Positions 7,342-15,239 of a stretch of DNA of 64,000 nt are shown piece by piece. Each line of letters begins with the position of its first letter. Within the stretch, counting starts at the first letter, position 1. The notes beneath the pieces are model-generated. The model searched no databases. It saw only the letters and a program-made list of their open reading frames with translations, and was not told the DNA's origin. Location of the stretch: assembly GCA_036749735.1 (NCBI GenBank), contig DAINXV010000002.1, forward strand, positions 310,001 to 374,000, read 5' to 3'. The translations under genes and the position numbers were made by a program. Source of the DNA: Lawsonella sp012842085. GTDB taxonomy: Bacteria > Actinomycetota > Actinomycetes > Mycobacteriales > Mycobacteriaceae.

Positions 7342-8298
7342 ATGTCTGATACTGCAGAGCCCTTAGGCGTCCGTATCCAACAATATTTTTCGGATAAAGC
7401 CTATGCGGCAGGTTGGGCGTTAGTGAAAGGACTCCCACAACCGGTAGCCCGCGCAGTTTTTAACTTCGGCGCCGACTGTGCAGCCCGGTGGGGGAATAGT
7501 GAACAGCTGCGCAAAAACCTTATGCGCGTTCTAGAAGTGCCGTCGTGCCAGCATGTGCCAGATAGTGCAGTGCGCGCCTCATACCGCTCCTATACGCGCT
7601 ACTGGATGGAAGCTTTCCGGCTGCCCTCAATGGATATTGACGAAATAGTGCCGCAGCTCAATGCAGTTGTAGAAGGTAGAGAACACCTCGAAAAAGCTCG
7701 GGCGGAAGGTCGCGGAATCGTTCTCACCCTTCCGCATACCGGCAACTGGGATATGGCTGGTGTCTGGCTCGTGAATGAGTTTGGACAGTTCGCTACCGTC
7801 GCCGAACGACTCAAACCGGAAAGTCTCTATCAGCGCTTTGTGGACTTTCGAGAACAGCTTGGCTTCCAAGTAATACCCCTTACTGGAGCCAAAAAGCCTC
7901 CCTTCAAACAACTGAAGGAAATCCTGCAAGACAAAGGCATTGTCTGTTTGCTGGGTGAGCGCGATTTGCGGGCCCGCGGCATTGAAGTGGATTTCTTCGG
8001 TGAAAAAACACGCTTCCCAGCTGGTCCCGCCAAACTCGCCAAAGATACGAACTCTGTCCTCTGTCCCGTACATTGTTGGTTTACAGACGACGGGTGGGGC
8101 CTCAAAATTGAGGAGCCGCTAAACACCAGTGGCACTCTGCCCGAAATAGCCCAAGCTGTCGCAGACATTTTCGAAAAAAACATCCGGCAGCACCCAGAAG
8201 ACTGGCACATGCTCCAGCCGCTTTGGCTAAAGGATCTGTCAGCATCCCATTTGGCGCATATTGAAAATCCTGACAATACGCCCGGAAAGAAAGGGTAG
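7342..8298 (+). CDS. patA: Phosphatidylinositol mannoside acyltransferase
   Basis: Member of the LpxL/HtrB lysophospholipid acyltransferase family. The mycobacterial homologue (Rv2611c) moves an acyl chain from acyl-CoA to the 6-position of the mannose on PIM1/PIM2 at the inner face of the membrane. The HX4D catalytic motif is HTGNWD (H132, D137), and the later CLLGERDL segment holds the conserved acidic residue and arginine of the family. At 318 residues the length is usual. It sits between the PI-phosphate synthase gene and pimA, three bases before the latter, so the three steps are made together. Confidence 0.92.
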   Translation: MSDTAEPLGVRIQQYFSDKAYAAGWALVKGLPQPVARAVFNFGADCAARWGNSEQLRKNLMRVLEVPSCQHVPDSAVRASYRSYTRYWMEAFRLPSMDIDEIVPQLNAVVEGREHLEKARAEGRGIVLTLPHTGNWDMAGVWLVNEFGQFATVAERLKPESLYQRFVDFREQLGFQVIPLTGAKKPPFKQLKEILQDKGIVCLLGERDLRARGIEVDFFGEKTRFPAGPAKLAKDTNSVLCPVHCWFTDDGWGLKIEEPLNTSGTLPEIAQAVADIFEKNIRQHPEDWHMLQPLWLKDLSASHLAHIENPDNTPGKKG

Positions 8299-8301
8299 CT
8301 T

Positions 8302-9426
8302 ATGCGGATAGGCATGATTTGCCCCTATTCTTTCGACGTACCGGGCGGCGTACAGGCACACATTCTCGAAATTGCCGACGAAATGATCAAACTCGGCCAC
8401 GAGGTGGAGGTTTTAGGACCCGGTACAACAACCAAGGATTTACCGTATTTCGTCACCGTCACCGGCTACTCCATCCCTATTCCTTTTAACGGTTCCGTCG
8501 CCCGCTTAGGTATTGGTTTACGGCACTGGAATGCGGTTCGAAAATTTATTGAAGAGGGCGATTTTGATGTGGTGCATCTGCATGAGCCCGCCAGCCCTAG
8601 CTTGTCCATGTGGTGCACCTATCTTGCGACAGGGCCCTTGGTGTGTACCTTCCACGCATCCGGTAAACCGAGTTTGCTGGTGCGATTAACCCACCCATTT
8701 TTGTCCCGCAGAATTGAATCCATTAGCGGCAGAATCGCAGTATCCAACATGGCTCGTCGCTACCAGATGGAATCAATCGGGGGAGACGCGGTACTTATCC
8801 CGAACGGTGTCCGGGTCTCCAAATTCCAAGATGCCGCACCGCTGGCAGGATACGAACACAAGAAACACCCAGTGGTGCTGTTTTTGGGTCGCTACGACGA
8901 GCCCCGTAAAGGGATGGATGTGCTGAAAAAGGCGCTGCCTTTGCTACGGGATAAATATCCGACTCTCGAGCTGATGGTGGTCGGAAACGGGAACCAGGAA
9001 CTGTTGGAAAAAGAGCTCGCCGGTCAAGTCGGTAAGTTAACGATGCTGGGGCATGTAAGCGAAGCAGATAAAGCCTCTGCACTGCGATCGGCTGACGTCT
9101 ATGTTGCCCCGAACACGGGGGGAGAAAGCTTCGGCATTGTTTTAGTAGAGGCAATGTCAGCAGGGACGGCAGTAGTCGCTAGTGATATACCCGCATTCAC
9201 TGCCGTGTTAGATAATGGTGAAGCAGGCTGGATACCTAAAGTTGGTGACGGAACTGCACTCGCTGAGGCACTTGACGAAGCACTATCTAATATTTCGCTG
9301 CGGACCCAAAAAGTTGTGCACGCGACCCAAAAAGTGGCTCAGTATGACTGGGCAGTAGTTACTCGGCAAGTGTTGCGAGTCTACGAGACGGTCACTTTGG
9401 GAGCAGAGAAGGTGACGTTGCAATGA
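8302..9426 (+). CDS. pimA: Phosphatidylinositol alpha-mannosyltransferase PimA
   Basis: GT4 glycosyltransferase (GT-B fold) that adds the first mannose from GDP-mannose to phosphatidylinositol, starting PIM synthesis at the cytosolic membrane face. The 374 residues begin with the glycine-rich loop segment PYSFDVPGGVQAHILE. The C-terminal nucleotide-sugar domain contains FLGRYDEPRKGMD and the EX7E motif in ESFGIVLVEAM. The start ATG follows the acyltransferase stop by three bases, with an AAAGG ribosome site inside the previous gene. The stop overlaps the start of the next gene (ATGA). No close alternative assignment. Confidence 0.95.
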   Translation: MRIGMICPYSFDVPGGVQAHILEIADEMIKLGHEVEVLGPGTTTKDLPYFVTVTGYSIPIPFNGSVARLGIGLRHWNAVRKFIEEGDFDVVHLHEPASPSLSMWCTYLATGPLVCTFHASGKPSLLVRLTHPFLSRRIESISGRIAVSNMARRYQMESIGGDAVLIPNGVRVSKFQDAAPLAGYEHKKHPVVLFLGRYDEPRKGMDVLKKALPLLRDKYPTLELMVVGNGNQELLEKELAGQVGKLTMLGHVSEADKASALRSADVYVAPNTGGESFGIVLVEAMSAGTAVVASDIPAFTAVLDNGEAGWIPKVGDGTALAEALDEALSNISLRTQKVVHATQKVAQYDWAVVTRQVLRVYETVTLGAEKVTLQ

Positions 9427-10016
9427 TTCAGCTGCCCGTCTGGGTATTCGTGGTTTTGTCGATACTGATTATTGCTTTTGTCGCGTTTGCCACGTGGGCA
9501 TATCTGACTGCGCAGCGGCTACACCGCATGCACAAAAGGGTTGACCAAGCCGCTATTTCGTTGGCTGGTTCTTTGGACAGGCGAGCGGTAGCAGTACGCG
9601 GGGTGGCTCGCAGCATGCGCCGCATAGCGGAAGAAATCGCGGTAGCGGAACCTGAGCGCGCAGCCCTTATAGAGGCCGATGCGGATGCATTAAATTCGGC
9701 AACAGAGTTGGCAGAAGAAGTCGATGTTTATCAGCCGCAGCAGCTTATTGAGCGAGAAAAAGTCGAAAATGAGATTACGCTCCTGCTCCGTCGCACCGAC
9801 TTTAGTTTCATTGAACGGGATGAGACGGAAGAACTGCAGGATGCTGTGAGCCGTGTAGCCTTAGCTCGACGTTTCTACAATAGTGCAGTAAGAGAGGCTA
9901 TTTCTTTGCATAATGCGCCTCTTATTCGGGCGCTGCATCTGGCCGGTAGGGCACCCCAACCACAGTTCTTTAACATTGTTGAGGGTACTGAGCCGTATGC
10001 TGCCGAAAGCGGCTAG
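9423..10016 (+). CDS. LemA-like membrane-anchored helical protein
   Basis: 197-residue protein of unknown function. One N-terminal membrane helix (about 6-28) is followed by a helical, charged domain. The C-terminal part RRFYNSAVREAISLHNAPLI...PQFFNI is the pattern I associate with LemA-family proteins (RxYN...AV...N...PxF). In the same place after pimA, M. tuberculosis has Rv2609c, which as I recall carries a NUDIX domain as well. Here only the membrane-helical part is present and no NUDIX box is seen. The ATG overlaps the pimA stop, so it is translationally coupled to PIM synthesis genes. A role at the envelope is inference from location and topology. Confidence 0.75.
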   Translation: MIQLPVWVFVVLSILIIAFVAFATWAYLTAQRLHRMHKRVDQAAISLAGSLDRRAVAVRGVARSMRRIAEEIAVAEPERAALIEADADALNSATELAEEVDVYQPQQLIEREKVENEITLLLRRTDFSFIERDETEELQDAVSRVALARRFYNSAVREAISLHNAPLIRALHLAGRAPQPQFFNIVEGTEPYAAESG

Positions 10017-10088
10017 AGTAGTACCTATCCTTTATTCATGGGTATTTAGCGAAGAAGTTTCAAAAACTTTCTCGCATTGAGATGACAC

Positions 10089-10114
10089 GTTTCTAACAAG
10101 TGAGGGTTAGAAAC
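10089..10114. promoter_or_regulatory. Perfect 9-bp dyad upstream of pdxS
   Basis: GTTTCTAAC and GTTAGAAAC are exact inverted repeats separated by eight bases, ending 21 bases before the chosen pdxS start. No U tract follows, so it is not an intrinsic terminator. It could be an operator or a leader hairpin close to the ribosome site. It does not look like the PdxR site I recall from Corynebacterium. Confidence 0.4.
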
Positions 10115-10135
10115 ATTAAAGAATTTGGAGTAATT

Positions 10136-11026
10136 GTGACTAACGAAGACAAACGCCAGAGTCGTGTGAAGCGTGGATACGCTGATGACCTTAAGGGCGG
10201 CGTCATTATGGACGTTGTTACGCCCGAACAGGCTCGTATTGCCGAGAATGCAGGAGCAGTAGCCGTCATGGCACTGGAGCGTGTGCCTGCGGATATTCGA
10301 GCAGAAGGCGGAGTCTCTCGGATGTCTGATCCGGACATGATTGAGGGTATCCAGAAAGCTGTTTCTATCCCTGTCATGGCCAAAGCGCGTATCGGACACT
10401 TCGCAGAGGCACAGATCCTGCAAGCAATTAACGTTGACTGGATCGACGAGTCCGAAGTGCTTACTCCGGCCGACTACAAAAACCACATCGACAAGATGAA
10501 CTTCAATGTGCCTTTCGTCTGTGGTGCGACCAACCTGGGTGAAGCACTTCGCCGCATTAGTGAAGGTGCCGCCATGGTGCGCTCCAAGGGTGAAGCAGGA
10601 ACCGGCGACGTTTCTAACGCCGTCACCCACATTCGCGAGATTAAAGGCGCCATTCGCCGACTCAGCGCAATGTCGGAAGACGAACTTTACGTAGCAGCAA
10701 AAGAACTCCAGGCACCACTTGGCCTCGTCCGCGAAGTGGCCGAAACCGGAGAACTCCCAGTCGCTCTTTTCACCGCTGGTGGCATTGCAACCCCGGCTGA
10801 TGCTGCGATGATGATGCAGCTCGGCGCTGACGGTGTTTTTGTTGGCTCAGGCATTTTCAAGTCTGGAGATCCCGCAAAACGAGCAGCAGCCATTGTGGAA
10901 GCAACCAAGAATTACGACAATCCAGCTGCTGTTGCGGAAGTTTCCCGCAACTTGGGTGAGGCAATGGTCGGCATCAATGTTGATGATCTTCCTGTTGACC
11001 ACCGCCTCGCTGATCGTGGATGGTAA
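10136..11026 (+). CDS. pdxS: Pyridoxal 5'-phosphate synthase lyase subunit PdxS
   Basis: Makes PLP from ribose 5-phosphate, glyceraldehyde 3-phosphate and ammonia, normally as a dodecamer fed with ammonia by the glutaminase PdxT. The 296-residue (beta/alpha)8 protein keeps the catalytic residues D26 (GVIMDVV), K83 (MAKARIGH) and K151 (VRSKGEAGTG), so it should be active. The frame is open from a GTG at 10100, but the GTG at 10136 is chosen because GGAG lies five bases upstream and it matches family length. pdxT is not next to it, although related genomes place it after tesB. The enzyme can use free ammonia in vitro, so a partner elsewhere or ammonia dependence are both possible. Confidence 0.96.
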   Translation: MTNEDKRQSRVKRGYADDLKGGVIMDVVTPEQARIAENAGAVAVMALERVPADIRAEGGVSRMSDPDMIEGIQKAVSIPVMAKARIGHFAEAQILQAINVDWIDESEVLTPADYKNHIDKMNFNVPFVCGATNLGEALRRISEGAAMVRSKGEAGTGDVSNAVTHIREIKGAIRRLSAMSEDELYVAAKELQAPLGLVREVAETGELPVALFTAGGIATPADAAMMMQLGADGVFVGSGIFKSGDPAKRAAAIVEATKNYDNPAAVAEVSRNLGEAMVGINVDDLPVDHRLADRGW

Positions 11027-11033
11027 TTAACAC

Positions 11034-11852
11034 ATGGTTGATGCGGTTGACCTTCTGGCTTTAGAAGGTGCAGACTGCAATTTTCATATTGCACCGCACG
11101 AAACCGAACTGAAACGTCTGTTCGGGGGACAGACTGTTGCCCAAAGTCTTGTCGCTGCGGCGCAGTCTGTCCCCTCGAATTACTACGCTCATTCTTTACA
11201 CAGTTATTTCTTGACCGCAGGGCGGCCCAATGCGCCGCTCTATTTTCATGTGACGGAACTCCGCAACGGTCGTTCCTTTGTCACCCGTCAAGTGGACACC
11301 ATTCAAAATGGACACATTATTTTCTCCATGCAAGCTAGCTTTACGGACAGTAAAGTGCCGGGTTTGCAGCATTCAACGCAGGTTGTTTTCCCAGGTAGTC
11401 CAGAGGATTTCAAACACGCCAAAGATGTTATTCCCCGCAACAATTATGGCTACAAGTTTTTAATGGAGTGGGAAAACTGGGATCTACGGCTGGTGCCATC
11501 GCGACAAGTAACAAGTTCTGGCTACCCGGCACACCTGCAAATTTGGGTTCGATATACCGGTAAAAAATCACTCACCAACCCAGAAAAGCAAGCTCTGCTT
11601 GCCTATATGAGTGACATGACTCTCATTAGCACGATTCGAGAACCGCACCAGAACGTTTCGGTGCAAGACGCCTCTCTTGACCACGCCATATGGTTCTTTG
11701 ATGACTATAATCCGCACGAATGGCACTTCTATGACCTCATCTCCCCATGGGCTAGCCATGGTCGCGGATTGGGGATTGGGCGCGTATTTAATAGTGCCGG
11801 GATTCAGATCGCGCAAACGTCCCAAGAAGGGCTTGTGCGCTACTATTCGTGA
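11034..11852 (+). CDS. tesB: Acyl-CoA thioesterase II
   Basis: Double hot-dog thioesterase that hydrolyses acyl-CoA to free fatty acid and CoA in the cytosol. The 272 residues contain ETELKRLFGGQTVAQSL at the first hot-dog domain and the second-domain signature SLDHAIWFF followed by SPWASHGRGLGIGRVF and TSQEGLVRY, which supply the Asp, Ser/Thr and Gln of the TesB catalytic set. It starts eight bases after pdxS, so the two share a transcript, as in the Rv2606c-Rv2605c pair. Physiological acyl chain length cannot be read from sequence. Confidence 0.92.
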   Translation: MVDAVDLLALEGADCNFHIAPHETELKRLFGGQTVAQSLVAAAQSVPSNYYAHSLHSYFLTAGRPNAPLYFHVTELRNGRSFVTRQVDTIQNGHIIFSMQASFTDSKVPGLQHSTQVVFPGSPEDFKHAKDVIPRNNYGYKFLMEWENWDLRLVPSRQVTSSGYPAHLQIWVRYTGKKSLTNPEKQALLAYMSDMTLISTIREPHQNVSVQDASLDHAIWFFDDYNPHEWHFYDLISPWASHGRGLGIGRVFNSAGIQIAQTSQEGLVRYYS

Positions 11853-12009
11853 CAAACAGGTATAACAGCTATGGTGAAGTAATTAGACACACGAAAGCTG
11901 GTTATTTATAAGAACTTGGGGAAGGTAGACTGTAGGGTCGACGACCTTTTGGAAATCGCTTTACTTTATTAGTTTTTACCCCAATGGCGTCTAGAGTTAG
12001 TCCACTTGT

Positions 12010-12039
12010 GTTGCGTTCTCCAGCTGGAATGTACGCAAC
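12010..12039. promoter_or_regulatory. Interrupted dyad over the -35 region of the yebC-ruvCAB promoter
   Basis: GTTGCGT and ACGCAAC are exact 7-bp inverted repeats 16 bases apart, and between them lies the 8-bp palindrome CCAGCTGG, almost on the same centre. The dyad ends one base before a strong -10 (TATAGA, 12041-12046), so it covers the -35 and spacer. It does not resemble an actinobacterial LexA box. An operator function is inference. Confidence 0.4.
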
Positions 12040-12040
12040 C

Positions 12041-12046
12041 TATAGA
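12041..12046 (+). promoter_or_regulatory. Predicted -10 element of yebC-ruvCAB
   Basis: TATAGA followed by T lies 20 bases before the yebC ATG, leaving room for a short leader with an AAAGAG ribosome site. No good -35 hexamer is present at 16-18 bases, which suggests an activated or regulated promoter. The rest of the 214-base gap after tesB has no open reading frame I can support. Confidence 0.45.
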
Positions 12047-12066
12047 TATAGAAAGAGTTCCATACC

Positions 12067-12828
12067 ATGGCAGGCCACTCGAAATGGGCGACAACTAAAC
12101 ACAAAAAAGCAGCTATCGATGCGAAGCGTGGCAAAATGTTCGCCAAGCTCATCAAGAATATCGAGGTTGCAGCTCGCACCGGTGGTGGCGACCCCGACGG
12201 TAACCCTACTCTTTACGATGCCATTCAAAAGGCCAAGAAATCTTCCGTCCCCAACGACAATATTGAGCGGGCAGTAAAACGCGGATCGGGTGTTGAAGAA
12301 GGCGGAGCAGACTGGGAAACCCTTATGTATGAAGGGTACGGCCCCAACGGTGTTGCGATGCTGATTGAATGTCTGACAGATAACCGCAACCGAGCAGCCG
12401 GTGAAGTACGTATCACGATGACCCGCAACGGTGGCAACATGGCTGATGCGGGATCGGTGAACTATATGTTCAACCGCGTAGGCGTGGTACAGGTTGAAAA
12501 AGCGGACGGGGTTTCCGAAGACGATGTGCTGATCGCTGTGCTTGATGCCGGTGCAGAAGAAGTCAATGACGCCGGAGATACTTTCGAAGTGACTTGCGAA
12601 GCATCCGATCTTGTCGATGTGAGAAGTGCGATTCAAGACGCTGGTCTTGAATACGAGTCCGCAGAAACTGAATTTAGGGCAGACGTCAAAGTCCCGTTGG
12701 ATCTTGATGGCGCCAAAAAAGTAGCCAGCCTGATCGATGCCCTGGAAGAATGCGACGACGTGCAGAACGTGTACACCAACATGGAGATTTCTGACGAAAT
12801 CGCAGAGCAACTTGCTGCTGAAGACTAG
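12067..12828 (+). CDS. yebC: YebC/PmpR/TACO1 family protein
   Basis: 253-residue protein of the YebC family, described either as a transcription regulator or, in more recent work, as a translation factor that helps ribosomes through difficult proline motifs. The N-terminal signature MAGHSKWATTKHKKAAIDAKR is characteristic, followed by IKNIEVAARTGGGDPDGN and the later YEGYGPNGVAML. The length matches the family. It lies directly before ruvC, its usual neighbour in many bacteria, but the 78-base gap there may contain a second start site. Family identity is secure; which molecular role applies here is open. Confidence 0.95.
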   Translation: MAGHSKWATTKHKKAAIDAKRGKMFAKLIKNIEVAARTGGGDPDGNPTLYDAIQKAKKSSVPNDNIERAVKRGSGVEEGGADWETLMYEGYGPNGVAMLIECLTDNRNRAAGEVRITMTRNGGNMADAGSVNYMFNRVGVVQVEKADGVSEDDVLIAVLDAGAEEVNDAGDTFEVTCEASDLVDVRSAIQDAGLEYESAETEFRADVKVPLDLDGAKKVASLIDALEECDDVQNVYTNMEISDEIAEQLAAED

Positions 12829-12906
12829 TAATGCGTTACCTTCCTAGCTTTGCTCGCTAGAGTTATGCGTAGTAGCTTCAAATTCTTTCGAAGTAAGGCG
12901 GACGCT

Positions 12907-13467
12907 ATGGCACGACCCTGTGTAGTGGGGGTGGATCCTGGCCTCACACGGTGTGGAGTCGGTGTCGTAGCTATAGATGAGCGTCAAGATTTGCGGCCGT
13001 TAGCTGTTGACGTCATTCGCACTTCTGCAGAATCCGAGATTTCTCTTCGGCTACTAGCAGTGAGCCAAGGCGTCGGAAAGATTTTGGACCGTTTCAAGCC
13101 AGCAGCTGTCGCCATTGAAAGGGTTTTCACACAGCACAATAAAGGCACTGCTGCGGGCACCGCGATGGCTGCCGGAGTGGCAGCGGTAGAGGCCGCACGC
13201 CGCGGCATACCGGTAACTTTCTACACCCCGAGCCAGATCAAATCTTCGGTGAGTGGAAACGGTAAAGCGGACAAGGCGCAGGTAACCACCATGGTCACGC
13301 GTATTCTTGGGTTAGCTAAAGAACCAAAGCCCGCAGACGCTGCAGATGCTCTCGCAATCGCCATATGCCATCTCTGGTGCACCCCACTACAAGAACGGTT
13401 ACGCACCAGCACCAAACAGGATCCAGTTGGAATTGTGAAGCCAAAACACGGGAAGGATCATGAATGA
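12907..13467 (+). CDS. ruvC: Crossover junction endodeoxyribonuclease RuvC
   Basis: Resolves Holliday junctions by symmetric nicking in complex with RuvAB. The 186 residues carry the acidic catalytic set: D10 in VVGVDPGLTRCG, the Glu in VAIERVF, and the pair in PADAADALAIAICH. The frame is open upstream to 12850, but the ATG at 12907 is chosen because AAGG lies eight bases before it and the family begins just before the first catalytic Asp. Its stop overlaps the start of ruvA (ATGA). Confidence 0.96.
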   Translation: MARPCVVGVDPGLTRCGVGVVAIDERQDLRPLAVDVIRTSAESEISLRLLAVSQGVGKILDRFKPAAVAIERVFTQHNKGTAAGTAMAAGVAAVEAARRGIPVTFYTPSQIKSSVSGNGKADKAQVTTMVTRILGLAKEPKPADAADALAIAICHLWCTPLQERLRTSTKQDPVGIVKPKHGKDHE

Positions 13468-14069
13468 TTGCCTCGCTAACTGGTGTGGTGGAACGCATCC
13501 TGTTGGATAGCGTCATTATCGAAACAGGAGGGGTGGGATACCGCGTATTCGCAACTCCTGAGACTCTTGCACAGTTACGCGTGGATAATCCAGCAACGAT
13601 ACTTACCGAAATGGTGGTGAGAGAGGATTCTTTAACCCTCTACGGTTTTAAGAATTCTGAAGAACAGGATCTTTTTCTGCTTCTACAAAAAGTTTCCGGT
13701 ATTGGCCCCCGCATGGCGCTAGCCATTCTTGCCGTCTTAGATCCGCAAACTCTTTCTCAAGCGATCCAGAACGAAGATACTGCCACCCTGAAACAAGTGC
13801 CGGGAGTGGGTAAACGAGTCTCTGAGCGCTTGATAGTTGAGCTAAAAGATAAAGTTGAAGATGTGGTGTCAGCAGCGCCAATGGGTGCTGCGGATACTGC
13901 GAGCTCACCTTCCGGTCTGCGAGTGGAAGTCACTGAAGCACTAACGGGACTTGGCTTCGCCACAACCGAAATTAGTAAAGCAATATCAAGTGTGTTGGCG
14001 GAAAACCCTGATGCTGATGCAGCCACAGTGCTACGTCAGTCGTTGATCCGTTTAGGGGGTCGCTCATGA
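13464..14069 (+). CDS. ruvA: Holliday junction branch migration complex subunit RuvA
   Basis: DNA-binding subunit that holds the four-way junction for RuvB. The 201 residues begin with MIASLTGVVERI of the OB-fold domain. Next come two helix-hairpin-helix elements (around VSGIGPRMALAIL and VPGVGKRVSERLIVELKDK), and a C-terminal RuvB-contacting domain ends at VLRQSLIRLGG. It is translationally coupled on both sides by four-base overlaps with ruvC and ruvB. Confidence 0.96.
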   Translation: MIASLTGVVERILLDSVIIETGGVGYRVFATPETLAQLRVDNPATILTEMVVREDSLTLYGFKNSEEQDLFLLLQKVSGIGPRMALAILAVLDPQTLSQAIQNEDTATLKQVPGVGKRVSERLIVELKDKVEDVVSAAPMGAADTASSPSGLRVEVTEALTGLGFATTEISKAISSVLAENPDADAATVLRQSLIRLGGRS

Positions 14070-15187
14070 TTGAGTTCACTGATGATGATTTTGTTTCCTC
14101 CCGCAGCGATAGTCGAAGTCAAGACCTTCTTTCCGGAAAACAGCTCACGGGTGAAAATGAGGAACAATCACTACGCCCGACCGATCTAGACAGTTTTATT
14201 GGGCAAAACCGAGTACGTGAACAGTTAGGTTTACTACTCACCAGCGCAAGCAGTAGGGAAGTAGTTCCAGACCATATTCTTTTCAGTGGTCCACCCGGTC
14301 TTGGCAAAACCTCCATGGCGATGATTATCGCCAAAGAGATGGGCACAGTCCTGCGCACGACTTCTGGTCCTGCCCTGGAGCGGCCAGGTGACTTGGCTTC
14401 AATTCTTTCCAACCTGCAGCAGGGTGATGTTCTGTTTATTGATGAAATTCATCGCATTTCACGACCCGCAGAAGAACTCCTTTACCAGGCGATGGAAGAC
14501 TTCCGTATTGATGTCATGGTGGGTAAAGGACCGGGAGCCAAATCCATACCGCTGGATCTATCTCCGTTCACACTGGTGGGCGCTACCACCCGGGCTGGCC
14601 TCCTTACCGGACCTTTGCGTGACCGCTTTGGATACACCGGCTACCTGAATTTCTATGAAGCAGACGAACTTCAAAAAATTATTGAACGTGCCGCAGATAT
14701 TTTAGAAATTGAGATATCCGCTGATGGAGCTGCAGAAATAGCTGGAAGATCACGCGGCACACCGAGAATCGCCAATCGCCTTTTGCGGAGAGTGCGAGAC
14801 TTTGCAGATGTGCGCGCCGATGGTCAAATTGATCGAACGGTTGCACGAGAAGCGTTGAATGTCTACGAAGTTGACGAACTTGGCCTGGATCGCTTGGATG
14901 TTGCCGTGTTGAGCACAATCATCAATATGTACCAAGGCGGCCCAGTCGGAATCTCCACAATCGCTATCGCGGTGGGCGAAGAACCAAATACTATTGAAGA
15001 GATTTGTGAGCCATTTTTAGTCCGTGCAGGCATGTTGGCTCGCACTCCGCGAGGACGGGTTGCAACCGCATTGGCCTGGGAACATTTAGGCTTAACCCCA
15101 CCTCCGGAGAATGTCCGGGGGAACGTATCTACTGCGATTGAAGACAACCAACAGCGGCTATTTACGGATAATCCTGGCACACTATAG
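14066..15187 (+). CDS. ruvB: Holliday junction branch migration ATPase RuvB
   Basis: AAA+ motor that drives branch migration with RuvA. The 373 residues contain Walker A GPPGLGKTS, Walker B LFIDEIHRIS, sensor 1 GATTRAGLLTGPLRDRFG with the arginine finger region, and a C-terminal winged helix with RTPRGRVAT. The first 35 residues form an extra hydrophilic N-terminus compared with short RuvB proteins. It completes the ruvCAB operon; yajC follows after 52 bases with no terminator seen. Confidence 0.96.
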   Translation: MIEFTDDDFVSSRSDSRSQDLLSGKQLTGENEEQSLRPTDLDSFIGQNRVREQLGLLLTSASSREVVPDHILFSGPPGLGKTSMAMIIAKEMGTVLRTTSGPALERPGDLASILSNLQQGDVLFIDEIHRISRPAEELLYQAMEDFRIDVMVGKGPGAKSIPLDLSPFTLVGATTRAGLLTGPLRDRFGYTGYLNFYEADELQKIIERAADILEIEISADGAAEIAGRSRGTPRIANRLLRRVRDFADVRADGQIDRTVAREALNVYEVDELGLDRLDVAVLSTIINMYQGGPVGISTIAIAVGEEPNTIEEICEPFLVRAGMLARTPRGRVATALAWEHLGLTPPPENVRGNVSTAIEDNQQRLFTDNPGTL

Positions 15188-15239
15188 CTAGATCATTTTC
15201 ACTCACGAGCAAAGCTTTAACCCGAAAGAGAGCAAAAGT

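Noticed and set aside
12040..12810. 256-codon minus-strand open frame opposite yebC
   Set aside because: It is the shadow of a well-conserved coding gene and its product resembles nothing I know.
12850..12906. Longer ruvC start at TTG 12850
   Set aside because: The ATG at 12907 has a ribosome site and matches the family start; the extension is not conserved-looking.
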